A stretch of DNA of 48,205 nucleotides from Streptomyces sp. 35G-GA-8 (GCF_023534745.1 NZ_JAMHJQ010000027.1:354-48558); one strand, 5' to 3'. Numbered from the stretch's first letter, positions 26,524 to 36,014 are shown. The notes: generated by a model from the sequence alone, not told the origin. Program-made: numbers and translations.

Positions 26524-26750
26524 GATGCCGTACCTCCCCGTTTGCTCACTCCCCCGCTCCCCCGCATACATCGCGATCGCGGTGACGTGAACATCACTGA
26601 TCACATGAAAGCCACTCTATCGACTGGCTCTGACAGCCCCAAGTGTCTTATCCATGACGTGACTTCCTCCTACGACGATCCTCACAACCCACACGGTTGC
26701 AATCCACGCCGGGGCCCTTTCGGCGATATTCGCACTGAGTTGACTACCCG

Positions 26751-28046
26751 CTAGCCGCCCGCCCCGCTCAACCGGCGCGTACGCCGTCGCGCGTCGCGGA
26801 GTGCCACCGCGCCGCCCGCGATCGCCGCGACCAGGACGCCGCCGCCCACGACCACATAGGTCGCCAGACGGGCGTTGCGCTCCTCCGCCGTTTCTCCCAG
26901 GTGGAGTTGGGCCGGAGTGGGCGCTTCCGCCGTGTCGATGCCCTCGTGGGCGACCGGCTTCTCGATGGGCTTGTCGTCCTCCGTCAGGGCTCGCACCGGG
27001 TCGACGACTCCCCAGCCCACCAGTCTGTCGGGGCCGGCGATCGACCGTTCGGCGGTCTGCTGGAGCTGCGCGACGATCTGCTCCCGCGTCCAGTCCTCGT
27101 GCTTGCTCTTGATGAGAGCGGCGACGCCCGCGACATACGGGGCGGAGAAGCTGGTGCCGTTGTCGGCGCAGTGGCCGCCGCCCGGGACCGTGGAGACCAT
27201 GTCGACGCCGGGGGCCGCTATGCCGACGAACTCGCCGGACTGGGAGAAGGCGGCGCGTTCGTTGTTGCGGTCGGAGGAGGCCACGGCCAGGACACCGTCG
27301 TACGACGCCGGGTAGGTCTCCTTGACGTTGCCGCCCAGGCCGTCGTTGCCCGCCGAGGCGACGACCACCACGTCCTTGTCGAGCGCGTTGTTCACCGCCT
27401 GCTCCAGCAGGGGTGTGGGCTTCACCGCGTCGGCCGTGTCCTGGGAGATGTTGATGACGTCGGCTTCCGCCTCGTTGACCGCGTAGTCGATGGCCTGGGC
27501 GAGGGTCTGGGCGGTGCCGTTCCCCTCGGCGTCGTTCTGCTGGATCGGGATGATCGTCGCTTCGGGCGCGAGACCGACGAAACCCGTGCCCGCCGCGGGA
27601 CGGGCCGCGATGATGCCGGCGATCTTGGTGCCGTGTCCCACCGTGTCCGTGGTGCCGTCTTCTTTGCCGCGTTCGAGCTTGTCGCCGTTGTCGTCCTTGA
27701 GGTCCCGGTCCATCATGTTCCTGCCGCTCTTGGTGTCCACCGCGTCCTTCAGCTGCGGGTTCTTGACGTCGACACCGGTGTCGATGACCGCGACGCGCAC
27801 CCCCTTGCCGGTGGACTGCGACCACAGCTCGTCCAGCAGGAGGCGCTGCAGCGACCAGGGGCGGCCCGCGTACTTCTTCGAGGGGAACGTGCACTGCGTG
27901 GTCGAGTCCGCGGCGGCGGGCGACACGGGCAGGCCGATCAGCGTGAGCGCCGTCACCGCCGTGGCGGCCGATACGGCGAAGAGGCGCCGAGAGACATACG
28001 TGTGCGTGTGAGTGCGCGTGTGAGCCTGAGTGTGAGTGTGTGGCAT
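26751..28046 (-). CDS. Type VII secretion-associated serine protease, mycosin 2
   Basis: A second subtilisin-type mycosin of 431 residues with catalytic Asp89 (AVIDTG), His138 (TVGHGT) and Ser299 (NGTSFSAP), and oxyanion Asn234 (SAGN). It has a signal peptide ending near SPAAADS, and a C-terminal helix (LATYVVVGGGVLVAAIAGGA) with a strongly basic tail. The start is the ATG at 28046, 8 bp after the eccB stop with GAGGG just upstream. The first 16 residues are an unusual His/Thr string encoded by CA/GT dinucleotide repeats. Pairing with eccB is the canonical ESX order, so this one may be the core mycosin and the other substrate-specific; that is inference. Confidence 0.93.
   Translation of the reverse strand: MPHTHTQAHTRTHTHTYVSRRLFAVSAATAVTALTLIGLPVSPAAADSTTQCTFPSKKYAGRPWSLQRLLLDELWSQSTGKGVRVAVIDTGVDVKNPQLKDAVDTKSGRNMMDRDLKDDNGDKLERGKEDGTTDTVGHGTKIAGIIAARPAAGTGFVGLAPEATIIPIQQNDAEGNGTAQTLAQAIDYAVNEAEADVINISQDTADAVKPTPLLEQAVNNALDKDVVVVASAGNDGLGGNVKETYPASYDGVLAVASSDRNNERAAFSQSGEFVGIAAPGVDMVSTVPGGGHCADNGTSFSAPYVAGVAALIKSKHEDWTREQIVAQLQQTAERSIAGPDRLVGWGVVDPVRALTEDDKPIEKPVAHEGIDTAEAPTPAQLHLGETAEERNARLATYVVVGGGVLVAAIAGGAVALRDARRRTRRLSGAGG
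27999..28045 (-). repeat. CA/GT dinucleotide-rich tract inside mycosin 2 N-terminus
   Basis: Read on the minus strand, the start of the mycosin 2 gene is a run of CACAC(T/G) units coding for His-Thr pairs before the signal-peptide hydrophobic core. Such simple-sequence DNA is rare in a G+C-rich genome and can slip. A net change not divisible by three would shift the frame before the signal peptide. Confidence 0.75.
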
Positions 28047-28054
28047 GGTCACCC

Positions 28055-29587
28055 TCACGAGCCCTGCGGCTGACGGGCAGCCCCCGTCGACAGACGCGGT
28101 CCGGTCGGCAGGAACGCCGACCACGCGGCGGGAATCGGCGCCGGATCGACGTCCTTGTACCCGAGCCGGTTCTGCGCCTGCTGTGCTTCCTGTTGCGCTG
28201 CCTGCTTCTGCTCCGCCGAACCTGACGAGCCGATACCGGAGTCGTCCGTCGCGCTGTCACCGTTCGACTGCATCGCATAGCGCAGTCCTGTGTCGGTGAC
28301 CAGGAAGACGAAACCCGATTTTGTCGTTGAGCCCTTGAACTGGCGGAAGAGCTGGCCGGATCCCGGGGTGACATAGCCGCTGCTCGACCCGGTCGGCAGC
28401 GTCGCGGGGAAGTCGGTGCCCGCCCACGTGCTGAGCGTGGTGGTGCCGTTGTCCGCGTCCACCTCGTGCAGCACGTTGCACACCGTGTTACGGCTGTCGT
28501 CGCCGCTGCCCGCCGAGTTGACGGACTCCGGAGCGTTCTCGGGCCAGTCCAGGTCCTGCCCGAACGCCTCGCCCGGCTGAATCGCGGCCCGGCTGACCGG
28601 CCTCGCCTTTCCCGCCTGGCCGACGTCGATCAGGTCCTTGCTGTTGAGCAGCAGCTTCGCGGTGAAGTCCGAGACGGGTGCGACCCGGCCCTCCAGGACC
28701 AGGTAGTGCTGGTTCCTGGTGCCGTCGGTGGCGGTGAGGACCGTGCCCACCGTGTTGGCCTCCGCATCCAGCTCGCCCGGGGCGTCGGCGTCGTCCCCAG
28801 GGGTTCCCTCGATCTCCGGGAAGGTGATCCGGTCCCCCTTGTGCAGGGTCTCCAGCCAGCCGGTGGACACCCGCTGCGGCTTGGTGCCCGTGCCCACCAG
28901 CTGGCTCACCAGCAGGTTGTTGTCCTTCTCCACCTCGTACGCCTTGCCCTCGGCATCCACGACGTAACGGGTCCTCGTCGCCGAATCCTCCACGTACAGC
29001 AGCTGACCGCCGCGCAACTGGTTCGCGCCCTCGGTCTTCTTCTGCTCCCGTTCGGCGAAGACGAAGGACGCCTTCTGGATGGCCCTGCCGCCCTCGCCGG
29101 GCCGCTCGCAGACCGCCCAGCGCTTTGTGGCCCCGGCCTCCTTGGCGTCGGGCAGCCGGTCGGGGGCATAGGGGATGCCGAGCGTGGCGCCATGCGGGAT
29201 CTTGCCGTTGTCGAGCACCGACTCGTCGACGTTGATGACCTTGCCCTTGTCCGGGGCGAGGAGGAGCTTGGCGGACGACATGTTGAGGACGGGGTGGAGC
29301 TGGGTCCTGTCGCCGGTCTTCAACACCACATAGCGCGTGGTGGACTTGCTGGCGATGATGACGTTCTCCTCGGGTTTCGCCCAGTCCTTGGGCGCCACCG
29401 GCTTGAACATCCCCCAGGCGCCGAACACCGCGAGCACCACCACGCCGACGATGGCACCGGGCACCACCGCGCGCAGCGGGCGGGGCGCGCCCTCCTCGGA
29501 GCCGGTCGGGCTCGGCTGTACGAACTGCGCGATCAGCCTTCGCTTCGCGAAGGTGTAGGCGTTGAGTTCGTCCCGTCGTGATGCCAT
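28055..29587 (-). CDS. eccB: Type VII secretion protein EccB
   Basis: EccB is a single-pass core subunit whose large domain lies outside the membrane. The 510-residue protein starts at the ATG at 29587 (MASRRDELNAYTFAKRRLIA), giving the family's N-terminal basic amphipathic helix. A transmembrane helix at about residues 40-60 and a ~430-residue extracytoplasmic domain with repeated beta units (for example TTRYVVLKTGDRTQLHPVLN MSSAKLL) follow. Upstream frame extension to 29722 is atypical. A GGGGGAGAGG site lies about 13 bases upstream. It is the first gene of the minus-strand operon and divergent from eccE across a 183-bp region. Confidence 0.93.
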   Translation of the reverse strand: MASRRDELNAYTFAKRRLIAQFVQPSPTGSEEGAPRPLRAVVPGAIVGVVVLAVFGAWGMFKPVAPKDWAKPEENVIIASKSTTRYVVLKTGDRTQLHPVLNMSSAKLLLAPDKGKVINVDESVLDNGKIPHGATLGIPYAPDRLPDAKEAGATKRWAVCERPGEGGRAIQKASFVFAEREQKKTEGANQLRGGQLLYVEDSATRTRYVVDAEGKAYEVEKDNNLLVSQLVGTGTKPQRVSTGWLETLHKGDRITFPEIEGTPGDDADAPGELDAEANTVGTVLTATDGTRNQHYLVLEGRVAPVSDFTAKLLLNSKDLIDVGQAGKARPVSRAAIQPGEAFGQDLDWPENAPESVNSAGSGDDSRNTVCNVLHEVDADNGTTTLSTWAGTDFPATLPTGSSSGYVTPGSGQLFRQFKGSTTKSGFVFLVTDTGLRYAMQSNGDSATDDSGIGSSGSAEQKQAAQQEAQQAQNRLGYKDVDPAPIPAAWSAFLPTGPRLSTGAARQPQGS

Positions 29588-29770
29588 CTGTCCGCTGTCC
29601 CTCTCCCCCACCGGGCGACCAGGCTCCCACACTCGCCGAGCGGGCCTGCTGTCGTACCAGCCCCCTACTATGCATGCTGGCGCTTCCGTCGCACTGCTCA
29701 GGTAGGGTGATCGGCCGGTCAACGCCCGTAGGAAATTTGGTAATTACGGACACGAGGGGGCAACGCGGCG

Positions 29771-31117
29771 ATGGGTACGGCGACGCGCGAGCGCAATGGG
29801 CGGACCACCGGACAACCCCCTGACCAGTCCCGGAGTAATTCCCGACGGCAACGCAGCAACGTACGGCCGGTGACCCCTCCGTCGGCTGTCCCCGCGGCCA
29901 CCACACCGCGGGCCCTGTCGCGCACCAGCCGCGTCGGCCCCCTCCAGCTGCGTCAACTGGTGCTGATCGAGGCCGCGGTGGCGCTGGCGCTGATCGGTGG
30001 GGCGCTCGGCGGGCTCTGGCTGGTGCCCACCCTCGTCGTCGCCGCCGCGCTGGTGCTGTTCGCGGTGATCCGGCGCCGCGGCCACGCCGTACAGGACTGG
30101 GTGTCCACGGCCCTCGCCCTCCGCTCGCGCAGGCGGGCCGCGGAGCCCTGCGCCTGGGAGGTCGACCCGTCGCTCGTCCCGGTCGCGGAGAGCGTTCCGG
30201 GATTCCGTCCGTTCACCTACGTCGACCGGGACCGCCGTACGGTCGGCATGCTCGGTGACGGCACGTTCCTGACGGCGGTGGTACGGGTCGAGGCGAGCAG
30301 CGACGCGCTGCGCCCGGTGTTCGGCGCGCGCTCGCTCCCGCTCTCCCTCCTGGGTGACGCCCTGGAAGTCGACGACATCGTGCTGGAGTCGGTGCAGTTG
30401 GTGCAGCAGGTGCGGGCCGCTCCGGCGCCGCATCTTCCCGAGCAGTCGGTGGCCCGGCTCTCGTACGCCCCGCTCCAGGACCGGACCGGAGCGCCCGCGC
30501 TGCGGCTCAGCTGGGTGGCGGTGAAGCTGGATCCGGAGCTGTGCCGGGAGGCCGTCGAGGCCCGTGGCGGCGGCATCGAGGGCGCCCAGCGCTGCCTGGT
30601 GCGGGTGGCGGATCATGTGGCGAGCCGGATCACCGGAGCGGGTTTCCGCGCGGTGGTGCTTGACCAGGACGAGCTGAACTCGACCATGGCGACCTCGGCG
30701 TGCGCGAGTCCCGCGCTGTCCGCCCGCACGGGCCGGCCGGAGGCCGCGCCCCGTCGGCGTACGGCCGAGACACCGCGCGTGTGGCGGTGCGACAACCGCT
30801 GGCACACCACGTACGCGGTGGCCCGCTGGCCCGAGCTGGGCCGGGCCGCGACTCCGCTCCCCAAGCTGGCGGCGCTGCTGACCGCGGCGCCGGCGTACGC
30901 GACGACCTTCAGCCTCACCCTGCGGCCCGGTTCGCACCGCGGCTCGATGACCATGTCCGGTCATGTCCGGATCACCGGCGGCACGGACACCGGACTGGTG
31001 CGGGTACGGCGGTCGTTGGAGCAGGCGGCGCGGGCGGCGAAGGTCGGTCTCGTACGGCTGGACCGCGAACAGCTGCCCGGCGTGCTCGCGACGCTGCCCC
31101 TGGGAGGTGCGCGATGA
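29771..31117 (+). CDS. eccE: Type VII secretion protein EccE
   Basis: EccE is the peripheral membrane subunit of the ESX core. The 448-residue protein has an arginine/proline/threonine-rich tail of ~55 residues, two hydrophobic helices at about 62-100 (LRQLVLIEAAVALALIGGAL GGLWLVP...), and a soluble domain typical of EccE. GAGGGGG precedes the ATG. It overlaps the next gene by 4 bases (ATGA), so they are coupled. EccE is the least conserved core protein, and the call rests on architecture plus position between eccB and the rest of the locus. Confidence 0.85.
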   Translation: MGTATRERNGRTTGQPPDQSRSNSRRQRSNVRPVTPPSAVPAATTPRALSRTSRVGPLQLRQLVLIEAAVALALIGGALGGLWLVPTLVVAAALVLFAVIRRRGHAVQDWVSTALALRSRRRAAEPCAWEVDPSLVPVAESVPGFRPFTYVDRDRRTVGMLGDGTFLTAVVRVEASSDALRPVFGARSLPLSLLGDALEVDDIVLESVQLVQQVRAAPAPHLPEQSVARLSYAPLQDRTGAPALRLSWVAVKLDPELCREAVEARGGGIEGAQRCLVRVADHVASRITGAGFRAVVLDQDELNSTMATSACASPALSARTGRPEAAPRRRTAETPRVWRCDNRWHTTYAVARWPELGRAATPLPKLAALLTAAPAYATTFSLTLRPGSHRGSMTMSGHVRITGGTDTGLVRVRRSLEQAARAAKVGLVRLDREQLPGVLATLPLGGAR

Positions 31118-31833
31118 GCGCCGCAAGCGCGACGGCGCGTGGACTGCGGGGGTTGCGCGGCCCCCGCCACGCGGGACACACACTGCCCATCGAGGATCTG
31201 GGCGCGCTCTCGCTGCCTGTCGGGGACGACGGTGTGGTGATCGGTGACGACGCGGAGGGGCGCCCCCAGTTGGTGGGGTTCCACCGTTCGACGCCGTACG
31301 ACGTGCTGTTGATCGGCGGGCTGTGGACGGCGCAGGTGCTGGCGCTGCGCGCGGCGGGCACGGGCGCGCGGGTGGCGGTCGAGACCGGGCGCGCCCAGGC
31401 GTGGACCCGGCTGGCACAGGCCGCGGGCGCGGGACTGGACTGCATCACGCTCCATGAGGTCGGTCGTGTTCCGCCGATGGGAGCGACGGTGGGCAGCCCG
31501 GTCGTGGTGATCCGGGACTGCGGAATGCGACCGCCCCGAGGGCGTGTGGTGTCATCGCCGTGGCAGTCGGTGCTGACGCTCCTGCCGTATCTGAGCCCGG
31601 TCGCGCCCCGGTTGATGCGGGCGGCCACGCTGGTGGGTGTCCAGCGGGTGTCGCCGCAGGAGGCGGAGCAGATCGGCGGGATCCTGGGGCTGTCCCGTGT
31701 CGAGTGCGATGCCCTGCCCACGCTGGCGGACGGTGTGACGCTCTGGTGCGCCGGGCGTGAGCGCCACTGGGTGATGACGGGCGCCACGGACGCCGAGACC
31801 GGACTGCTCGGTGTCGCGCGCCGGATGGACTGA
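31114..31833 (+). CDS. ESX-associated protein resembling a degenerate EccC ATPase domain
   Basis: A 239-residue soluble protein coupled to eccE by an ATGA overlap. Residues about 22-75 (LPIEDLGALSLPVGDDGVVI, then GDDAEGRPQLVGFHRSTPYD and VLLIGGLWTAQVLALRA) follow the layout that precedes and contains the P-loop in EccC (IGxxxDGxPVxLD ... GATGSGKSELLR), but the Gly-Lys-Ser is gone (GGLWTAQ). A segment VVVIRDCG stands where a Walker B strand would be. This relation is my reading of the pattern, not a search result. If real, it is a non-catalytic partner. The frame is open far upstream inside eccE, but the ATG at 31114 is clearly the coupled start. Confidence 0.75.
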   Translation: MSAASATARGLRGLRGPRHAGHTLPIEDLGALSLPVGDDGVVIGDDAEGRPQLVGFHRSTPYDVLLIGGLWTAQVLALRAAGTGARVAVETGRAQAWTRLAQAAGAGLDCITLHEVGRVPPMGATVGSPVVVIRDCGMRPPRGRVVSSPWQSVLTLLPYLSPVAPRLMRAATLVGVQRVSPQEAEQIGGILGLSRVECDALPTLADGVTLWCAGRERHWVMTGATDAETGLLGVARRMD

Positions 31834-31982
31834 TTCCGGGAGCGGATTCGACACCGGATCTTCACGTGGTGCGCGCACTGCGCGAACAGGCGTCGAACTT
31901 ACCCGAGCGCCCTGCCGGCTTGAGGGGGCTGTCCTAAGATGTCCGAAGTGACGTCGGCCGTTACCGAAGGGAAGCTTGACTG

Positions 31983-32216
31983 ATGGGGAGCGCACAGGAG
32001 AAGGAAGAGCTGTACGCCCTCGACATCTCGGGTGTCGAGTGGATCGGCGCCCCCGGCACGAGCGCGGACGAGGAACGGGTCGAGATCGCCTATCTGCCCG
32101 AGGGAGCCGTCGCGATGCGGTCGTCCATCGATCCGGACACCGTGCTGCGTTACACCGAGGCGGAGTGGCGGGCGTTCGTACTCGGCGCGCGTGACGGCGA
32201 GTTCGATCTGCGCTGA
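31983..32216 (+). CDS. bldB: BldB-like DUF397 protein
   Basis: A 77-residue protein with the DUF397 pattern: a tryptophan segment (VEWIGAPG), a central VEIAYLPEGAVAMRSSIDPD strand region, and the ending YTEAEWRAFVLGARDGEFDL. BldB, a DUF397-related developmental regulator needed for aerial growth and antibiotic production, is encoded at this place beside the ESX locus in S. coelicolor as I recall. The ATG has GAAGGGAAG upstream, and a stop codon six bases before it fixes the start. It is 149 bp after the previous gene. A TAAGAT at 31936-31941 could be its -10, but the -35 is weak. The orthology is likely; the family call is surer than the symbol. Confidence 0.72.
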   Translation: MGSAQEKEELYALDISGVEWIGAPGTSADEERVEIAYLPEGAVAMRSSIDPDTVLRYTEAEWRAFVLGARDGEFDLR

Positions 32217-32307
32217 GGCAGGTGAGGCTGCCGGGGCCGGTGAGGCGACTGCGGCGGGTGAGACGACCGCTGCCGCCTCTGCGGCCGGGGCACGAGACGT
32301 ATACGCA

Positions 32308-32337
32308 GGGGGCGCGCTTCGGACGGAGCGCGCCCCC
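32308..32337 (+). terminator. Terminator of the BldB-like gene
   Basis: GGGGGCGCGCT (32308-32318) and AGCGCGCCCCC (32327-32337), an 11-bp perfect stem with an 8-base loop followed by TTG, 91 bases beyond the stop. Confidence 0.75.
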
Positions 32338-32806
32338 TTGCCTATGCCGGACGCGCGTTCCGCGTGCTCGTTCCGGATTCTTGTCCCGGACCCGTGTGTC
32401 ACCGGGCGCGGGGCATCGACAACGAGACCGGATTGTTGGGCAGCGCACAGCGGACGGCCTGGACCGGGCCATCGGCGGCCCCCGCACCCGACTGATGCGG
32501 ATTTCGCCAGGATCTCGTACAGAGATGTGCGGATTTGACCGTGTGTCCCGTTCACTCTCCGCCCTGGGCTGTTCACTTGTGGGCAACGGGAGGGCGGTAC
32601 GTGTTGTACGGGAAGGCCGTTGACGGACCGGTCCGGCCTGACGTGTCGGCGCCGTTGACGATTAGGGTGGGTGCGGGCGCGGCAGCGTTGAACTTGTGGA
32701 CAGGCCGACCGCGTCGTAAGGGGAAGAGCCGGGTGGACCGGACGTACAGATTCGGTCGCCCCAACCCACCACGGCACAAGGGTGCTCGACCACACCAGGA
32801 GGCAAA
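32338..32806 (+). promoter_or_regulatory. Non-coding upstream region of the EspI-like gene, with candidate promoter
   Basis: About 470 bp without a credible gene. A possible promoter is CTGACG (32638-32643) with TAGGGT (32663-32668) at 19-bp spacing, 139 bp before the GTG start. A small palindrome GTACGTGTTGTAC lies at about 32598-32610. GGAGG immediately precedes the GTG. I see nothing else. Confidence 0.35.
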
Positions 32807-35800
32807 GTGAAGGGCGATCGGGACGAGATCCGCGGAGGCTGGAACCGGCCTGCCGCCGACGATCAGTCCGAAGCGGAGCCCGAGATGACGGGTGAGTTCA
32901 CCATCGACTACACCCCGCCGGCCTGGTATACGCAGAATGCGCCGGGGGACACGTCCGGTGGTGGCGCGGCGAGTACACCGCCACCCGCGTCGTTCACGAC
33001 CCCTCCCCCGCCGCCCGACGGCGCGCCCGTCGCCGTACCGGGGCTGCCCTCGGGCAGCAGCTTCGAACCCAACTGGGCCCCGGCGCAGCCGCCGGTGTCC
33101 CCGGCGCAGGCGCCCGTACATATGCCGCCGCCCGAGCCCCTGCCGGGGTCGGCTCAGGCCCCGTCCGCGCCTGCTTTCTCGACATCGGCACCCACGCCGG
33201 CACCGGCACCGACCGCTGCCCCGCTTTCGCCCTCGACCTCGGCCTCCGCCTCGACTTCGGCTTCGGCTTCGGCTTCGGAGCCCGCTCCCGCCGCGCCGGA
33301 GCCGTTCGGCGGCGGTGACATCGAGAGTGGGTCGACCATGCGGTTCTCCCCGGCGTCTCTCAAGCGGGAGATCGCCGAGCGGGAAGCGGCGAAGAGCGGG
33401 GCGGAACAGGGCCCCGAATCCGGTGCCCCCGAGGCATCGGACAGCGCCGATGCCGAGGGTGTGAGCGAACCCGAGGCCAACCCCAACGCCGATTCCGCGC
33501 CCGAGCGCACCCCCGCGCTCCCGCTCCCGCCCGCGCCCGCGCCCGTTGCCGACGCCACGGAGGGAGCCGAAGCGCCGGACGTACCGACGTCCTCGGCCGC
33601 CCTGGTCGCGGAACCTCCGACTTCGGTGGAGCCCGAGGCTCCGGAAGAGTCCGCGGGCTCCCGCGAGCGCCCGGACGACGAGCGCGACGGCGGCGAGATC
33701 GCTGACGCCGACGCCGACCCGTCGGCCGCTCCCGAGCCCGTGGACGCGATCGCGGACGCCACTCCCCAGGCCGCCGCGCCCACCGACGAGCCCCAGGACG
33801 CTCCCCCGGCCCCCGCACCGGCCCAGCCCTGGGCCCCTCAGCCGGGCGCCGCCCCGAGCCAGGGACTGCCTCCACTGCCGCCCGCATACCAGCCCGCCGC
33901 GCCGACGGCCGCGCCGCAGTGGCCCGTACAGGCCCCGGAACAGGCACAGCCGCAAGCGCAACCGCAGCCCGAGCCCCAGCCTCAGAGCCCCGCGCAACCT
34001 CCGAACGCCTGGCCCGGACAGCCGCCGCAGAGCGGATACGGCTTTCCCCACCAGGCACACCCCGGCCAGCAGCCGGGGCCCACACAGCAGGCTCACCCCG
34101 GCCGGCCCGGACACCCCGCCCCCGTCGCGCTGCCACCCGCCGTACCCGGTCCCGACGCCCCTGTGGCACCGGCGGGTTACGGATTCCCGCACCAGCAGGG
34201 GCAGCCGGGCCCGTATCAACCGGGCCCGTACCAGTCGGCCCCACAAGGCGGTTACGGATTCCCGCAGCAGGGCCAGCAGGGCGCGCCGGGCGGTTACGGA
34301 TTCCCCCAACAAGGCCAGCCGGGTCAGCCGGGGCACCCCGGACTCCCCGGCCAGCAGGCACACCCCGGTCAGCCGGGCGCCGGTGCTCCCGCGCCGCTGC
34401 CTCCGCAGGCGCCCCATCCGCCCGTACCGGCCAACCCGAACCTCCCTGCCCAGCAGGCACAGCAGGCCCCACACACACCTCAGCCCCATCAGGCCCAGCC
34501 GCCGCAGCCACACCAGCAGCCACAACCGCAGCCACACCAGCAATCACCTCAGCAGCCCGCGCCCGGGGCCCCTCCGGTGGATCCCCGTACCGGCGCCGCC
34601 TGGCCCTCGGCCGTCTCGCACGACCACCGCGAGCGGTCCGTGCCCGGCGCTCCGCTCGGCTACACGGCCGCCGTGGAACTCTCCTCCGACCGGCTGCTGC
34701 GCAACACCAAGCCGAAGGCCAAGAGCAGCCGCAACCCGTCCGGTGGTTCGCGATTCAAGATCGGCGGGAAGGCCGCGGAGGCGGAGCGGCTGCGCAAGCT
34801 CGAACTGATCCGTACGCCGGTCCTCTCCTGCTACCGGATCGCGGTCATCAGCCTCAAGGGCGGCGTCGGCAAGACCACGACGACCACCGCGCTGGGCTCC
34901 ACCCTGGCCACCGAGCGGCAGGACAAGATCCTGGCGATCGACGCCAACCCGGACGCCGGCACGCTCGGCCGCCGCGTCCGGCGCGAGACGGGCGCGACCA
35001 TCCGTGACCTGGTGCAGGCGATCCCGCATCTGCACAGCTATATGGACATCCGCAGGTTCACCTCGCAGGCGCCCTCCGGTCTGGAGATCATCGCCAACGA
35101 CGTCGACCCGGCGGTCTCCACGGCGTTCAACGACGAGGACTACCGGCGCGCGATCGAGGTCCTGGGCAAGCAGTACCCGATCATCCTCACGGACTCGGGC
35201 ACCGGTCTGCTCTACAGCGCGATGCGCGGGGTGCTGGACCTGGCCGACCAGCTGATCATCATCTCGACGCCGTCCGTCGACGGCGCGAGCAGCGCGTCGA
35301 CCACGCTCGACTGGCTGTCCGCGCACGGCTATGCCGAGCTGGTGCAGCGCTCCCTCACGGTGATCTCCGGGGTCCGCGAGACCGGCAAGATGATCAAGGT
35401 CGATGACATCGTGCAGCACTTCGAGACCCGCTGCCGCGGGGTGATCGTGGTGCCCTTCGACGAGCATCTTGCGGCCGGTGCCGAGGTGGACCTCGACATG
35501 ATGCGCCCCAAGACACGTGAGGCGTACTTCAATCTCTCCGCGATGGTCGCGGAGGACTTCGTACGGGCCCAGCAGGCGCAGGGGCTGTGGACCCCGGACG
35601 GGCAGCCGCCGCCGCATCTCGCCCCGCCGATGCCGGGTCCCGGCCAGCCGCCGACGCAGGGTCAGCCCCCGTACGGTCAGCCGGTGCAGGGCCAGCCGTA
35701 CGCGCCCCAGCAGCATCCGCAGCACTACCCGTATCAGCAGCCGCAGCAGCAGCCGCCGCAGCATCCGCATCAGCAGTCGCCGTATCCGTACCCGCCCCAG

Positions 35801-35890
35801 CAGCAGGCTGGGCCGCACCCGGGACCCGGCGGTCAGCAGGGCTGGCCGCAGCAGCAGCCCCCACCAGCACCGCCAGCGCCTCAGCAGTAA
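32807..35890 (+). CDS. ParA/MinD-like ATPase with long Pro/Gln/Ala-rich head (EspI-like)
   Basis: A 1027-residue protein. Residues about 1-640 are low complexity (Pro, Gln, Ala, Gly), with a GYGFP repeat near 410-500. Residues about 670-930 form a ParA/MinD P-loop domain with the deviant Walker [10 protein letters not shown] at 684-692, preceded by IAVISL, and the [16 protein letters not shown] switch segment. The last ~90 residues are again Gln/Pro-rich. The layout matches EspI of mycobacterial ESX-1, a MinD-like protein with a Pro/Ala-rich head implicated in controlling secretion under low ATP. The GTG start has GGAGG 4 bases upstream. A strong terminator follows. Function as an ESX regulator is inferred from that resemblance and location. 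Confidence 0.82.
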   Translation: MKGDRDEIRGGWNRPAADDQSEAEPEMTGEFTIDYTPPAWYTQNAPGDTSGGGAASTPPPASFTTPPPPPDGAPVAVPGLPSGSSFEPNWAPAQPPVSPAQAPVHMPPPEPLPGSAQAPSAPAFSTSAPTPAPAPTAAPLSPSTSASASTSASASASEPAPAAPEPFGGGDIESGSTMRFSPASLKREIAEREAAKSGAEQGPESGAPEASDSADAEGVSEPEANPNADSAPERTPALPLPPAPAPVADATEGAEAPDVPTSSAALVAEPPTSVEPEAPEESAGSRERPDDERDGGEIADADADPSAAPEPVDAIADATPQAAAPTDEPQDAPPAPAPAQPWAPQPGAAPSQGLPPLPPAYQPAAPTAAPQWPVQAPEQAQPQAQPQPEPQPQSPAQPPNAWPGQPPQSGYGFPHQAHPGQQPGPTQQAHPGRPGHPAPVALPPAVPGPDAPVAPAGYGFPHQQGQPGPYQPGPYQSAPQGGYGFPQQGQQGAPGGYGFPQQGQPGQPGHPGLPGQQAHPGQPGAGAPAPLPPQAPHPPVPANPNLPAQQAQQAPHTPQPHQAQPPQPHQQPQPQPHQQSPQQPAPGAPPVDPRTGAAWPSAVSHDHRERSVPGAPLGYTAAVELSSDRLLRNTKPKAKSSRNPSGGSRFKIGGKAAEAERLRKLELIRTPVLSCYRIAVISLKGGVGKTTTTTALGSTLATERQDKILAIDANPDAGTLGRRVRRETGATIRDLVQAIPHLHSYMDIRRFTSQAPSGLEIIANDVDPAVSTAFNDEDYRRAIEVLGKQYPIILTDSGTGLLYSAMRGVLDLADQLIIISTPSVDGASSASTTLDWLSAHGYAELVQRSLTVISGVRETGKMIKVDDIVQHFETRCRGVIVVPFDEHLAAGAEVDLDMMRPKTREAYFNLSAMVAEDFVRAQQAQGLWTPDGQPPPHLAPPMPGPGQPPTQGQPPYGQPVQGQPYAPQQHPQHYPYQQPQQQPPQHPHQQSPYPYPPQQQAGPHPGPGGQQGWPQQQPPPAPPAPQQ
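34034..34312 (+). repeat. GYGFPxQ-coding repeats in the EspI-like gene
   Basis: Four copies of a unit coding GYGFP(H/Q)Q start at 34034, 34175, 34250 and 34292. The last three are nearly identical in DNA (GGTTACGGATTCCC), showing recent duplication. They are embedded in Gln/Pro/Gly-rich spacers. Confidence 0.85.
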
Positions 35891-35912
35891 GGCGACAGAG
35901 GTAGAGACCAAT

Positions 35913-35946
35913 GAGGGGCCGCACCGTCTTCACGGTGCGGCCCCTC
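35913..35946 (+). terminator. Terminator after the EspI-like gene
   Basis: GAGGGGCCGCACCGT (35913-35927) pairs perfectly with 35932-35946 around the tetraloop CTTC: a 15-bp stem 22 bases after the stop codon. Confidence 0.9.
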
Positions 35947-35984
35947 GCCGTATTCCCGCAGACCACACGGGGTGTGAGCGGCCG

Positions 35985-36014
35985 TTGACTCAGCCGGACA
36001 GCCGCTGATAAACC
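35985..36014 (+). promoter_or_regulatory. Candidate promoter of the ABC importer operon
   Basis: TTGACT (35985-35990) and TAAACC (36009-36014) are spaced by 18 bp. Transcription would start near 36020, which leaves almost no leader for the TTG start at 36028 and supports the ATG at 36088 as the true start of the first gene. Confidence 0.4.

Noticed and set aside
31948-31964. GTGAC-N7-GTTAC as a BldD or other operator before the BldB-like gene
   Set aside because: The half-sites are not properly inverted and do not match a binding consensus I can state with confidence.
34034-34312. CRISPR-like array
   Set aside because: Repeats lie in frame inside a coding region, with irregular spacing and no cas genes nearby.
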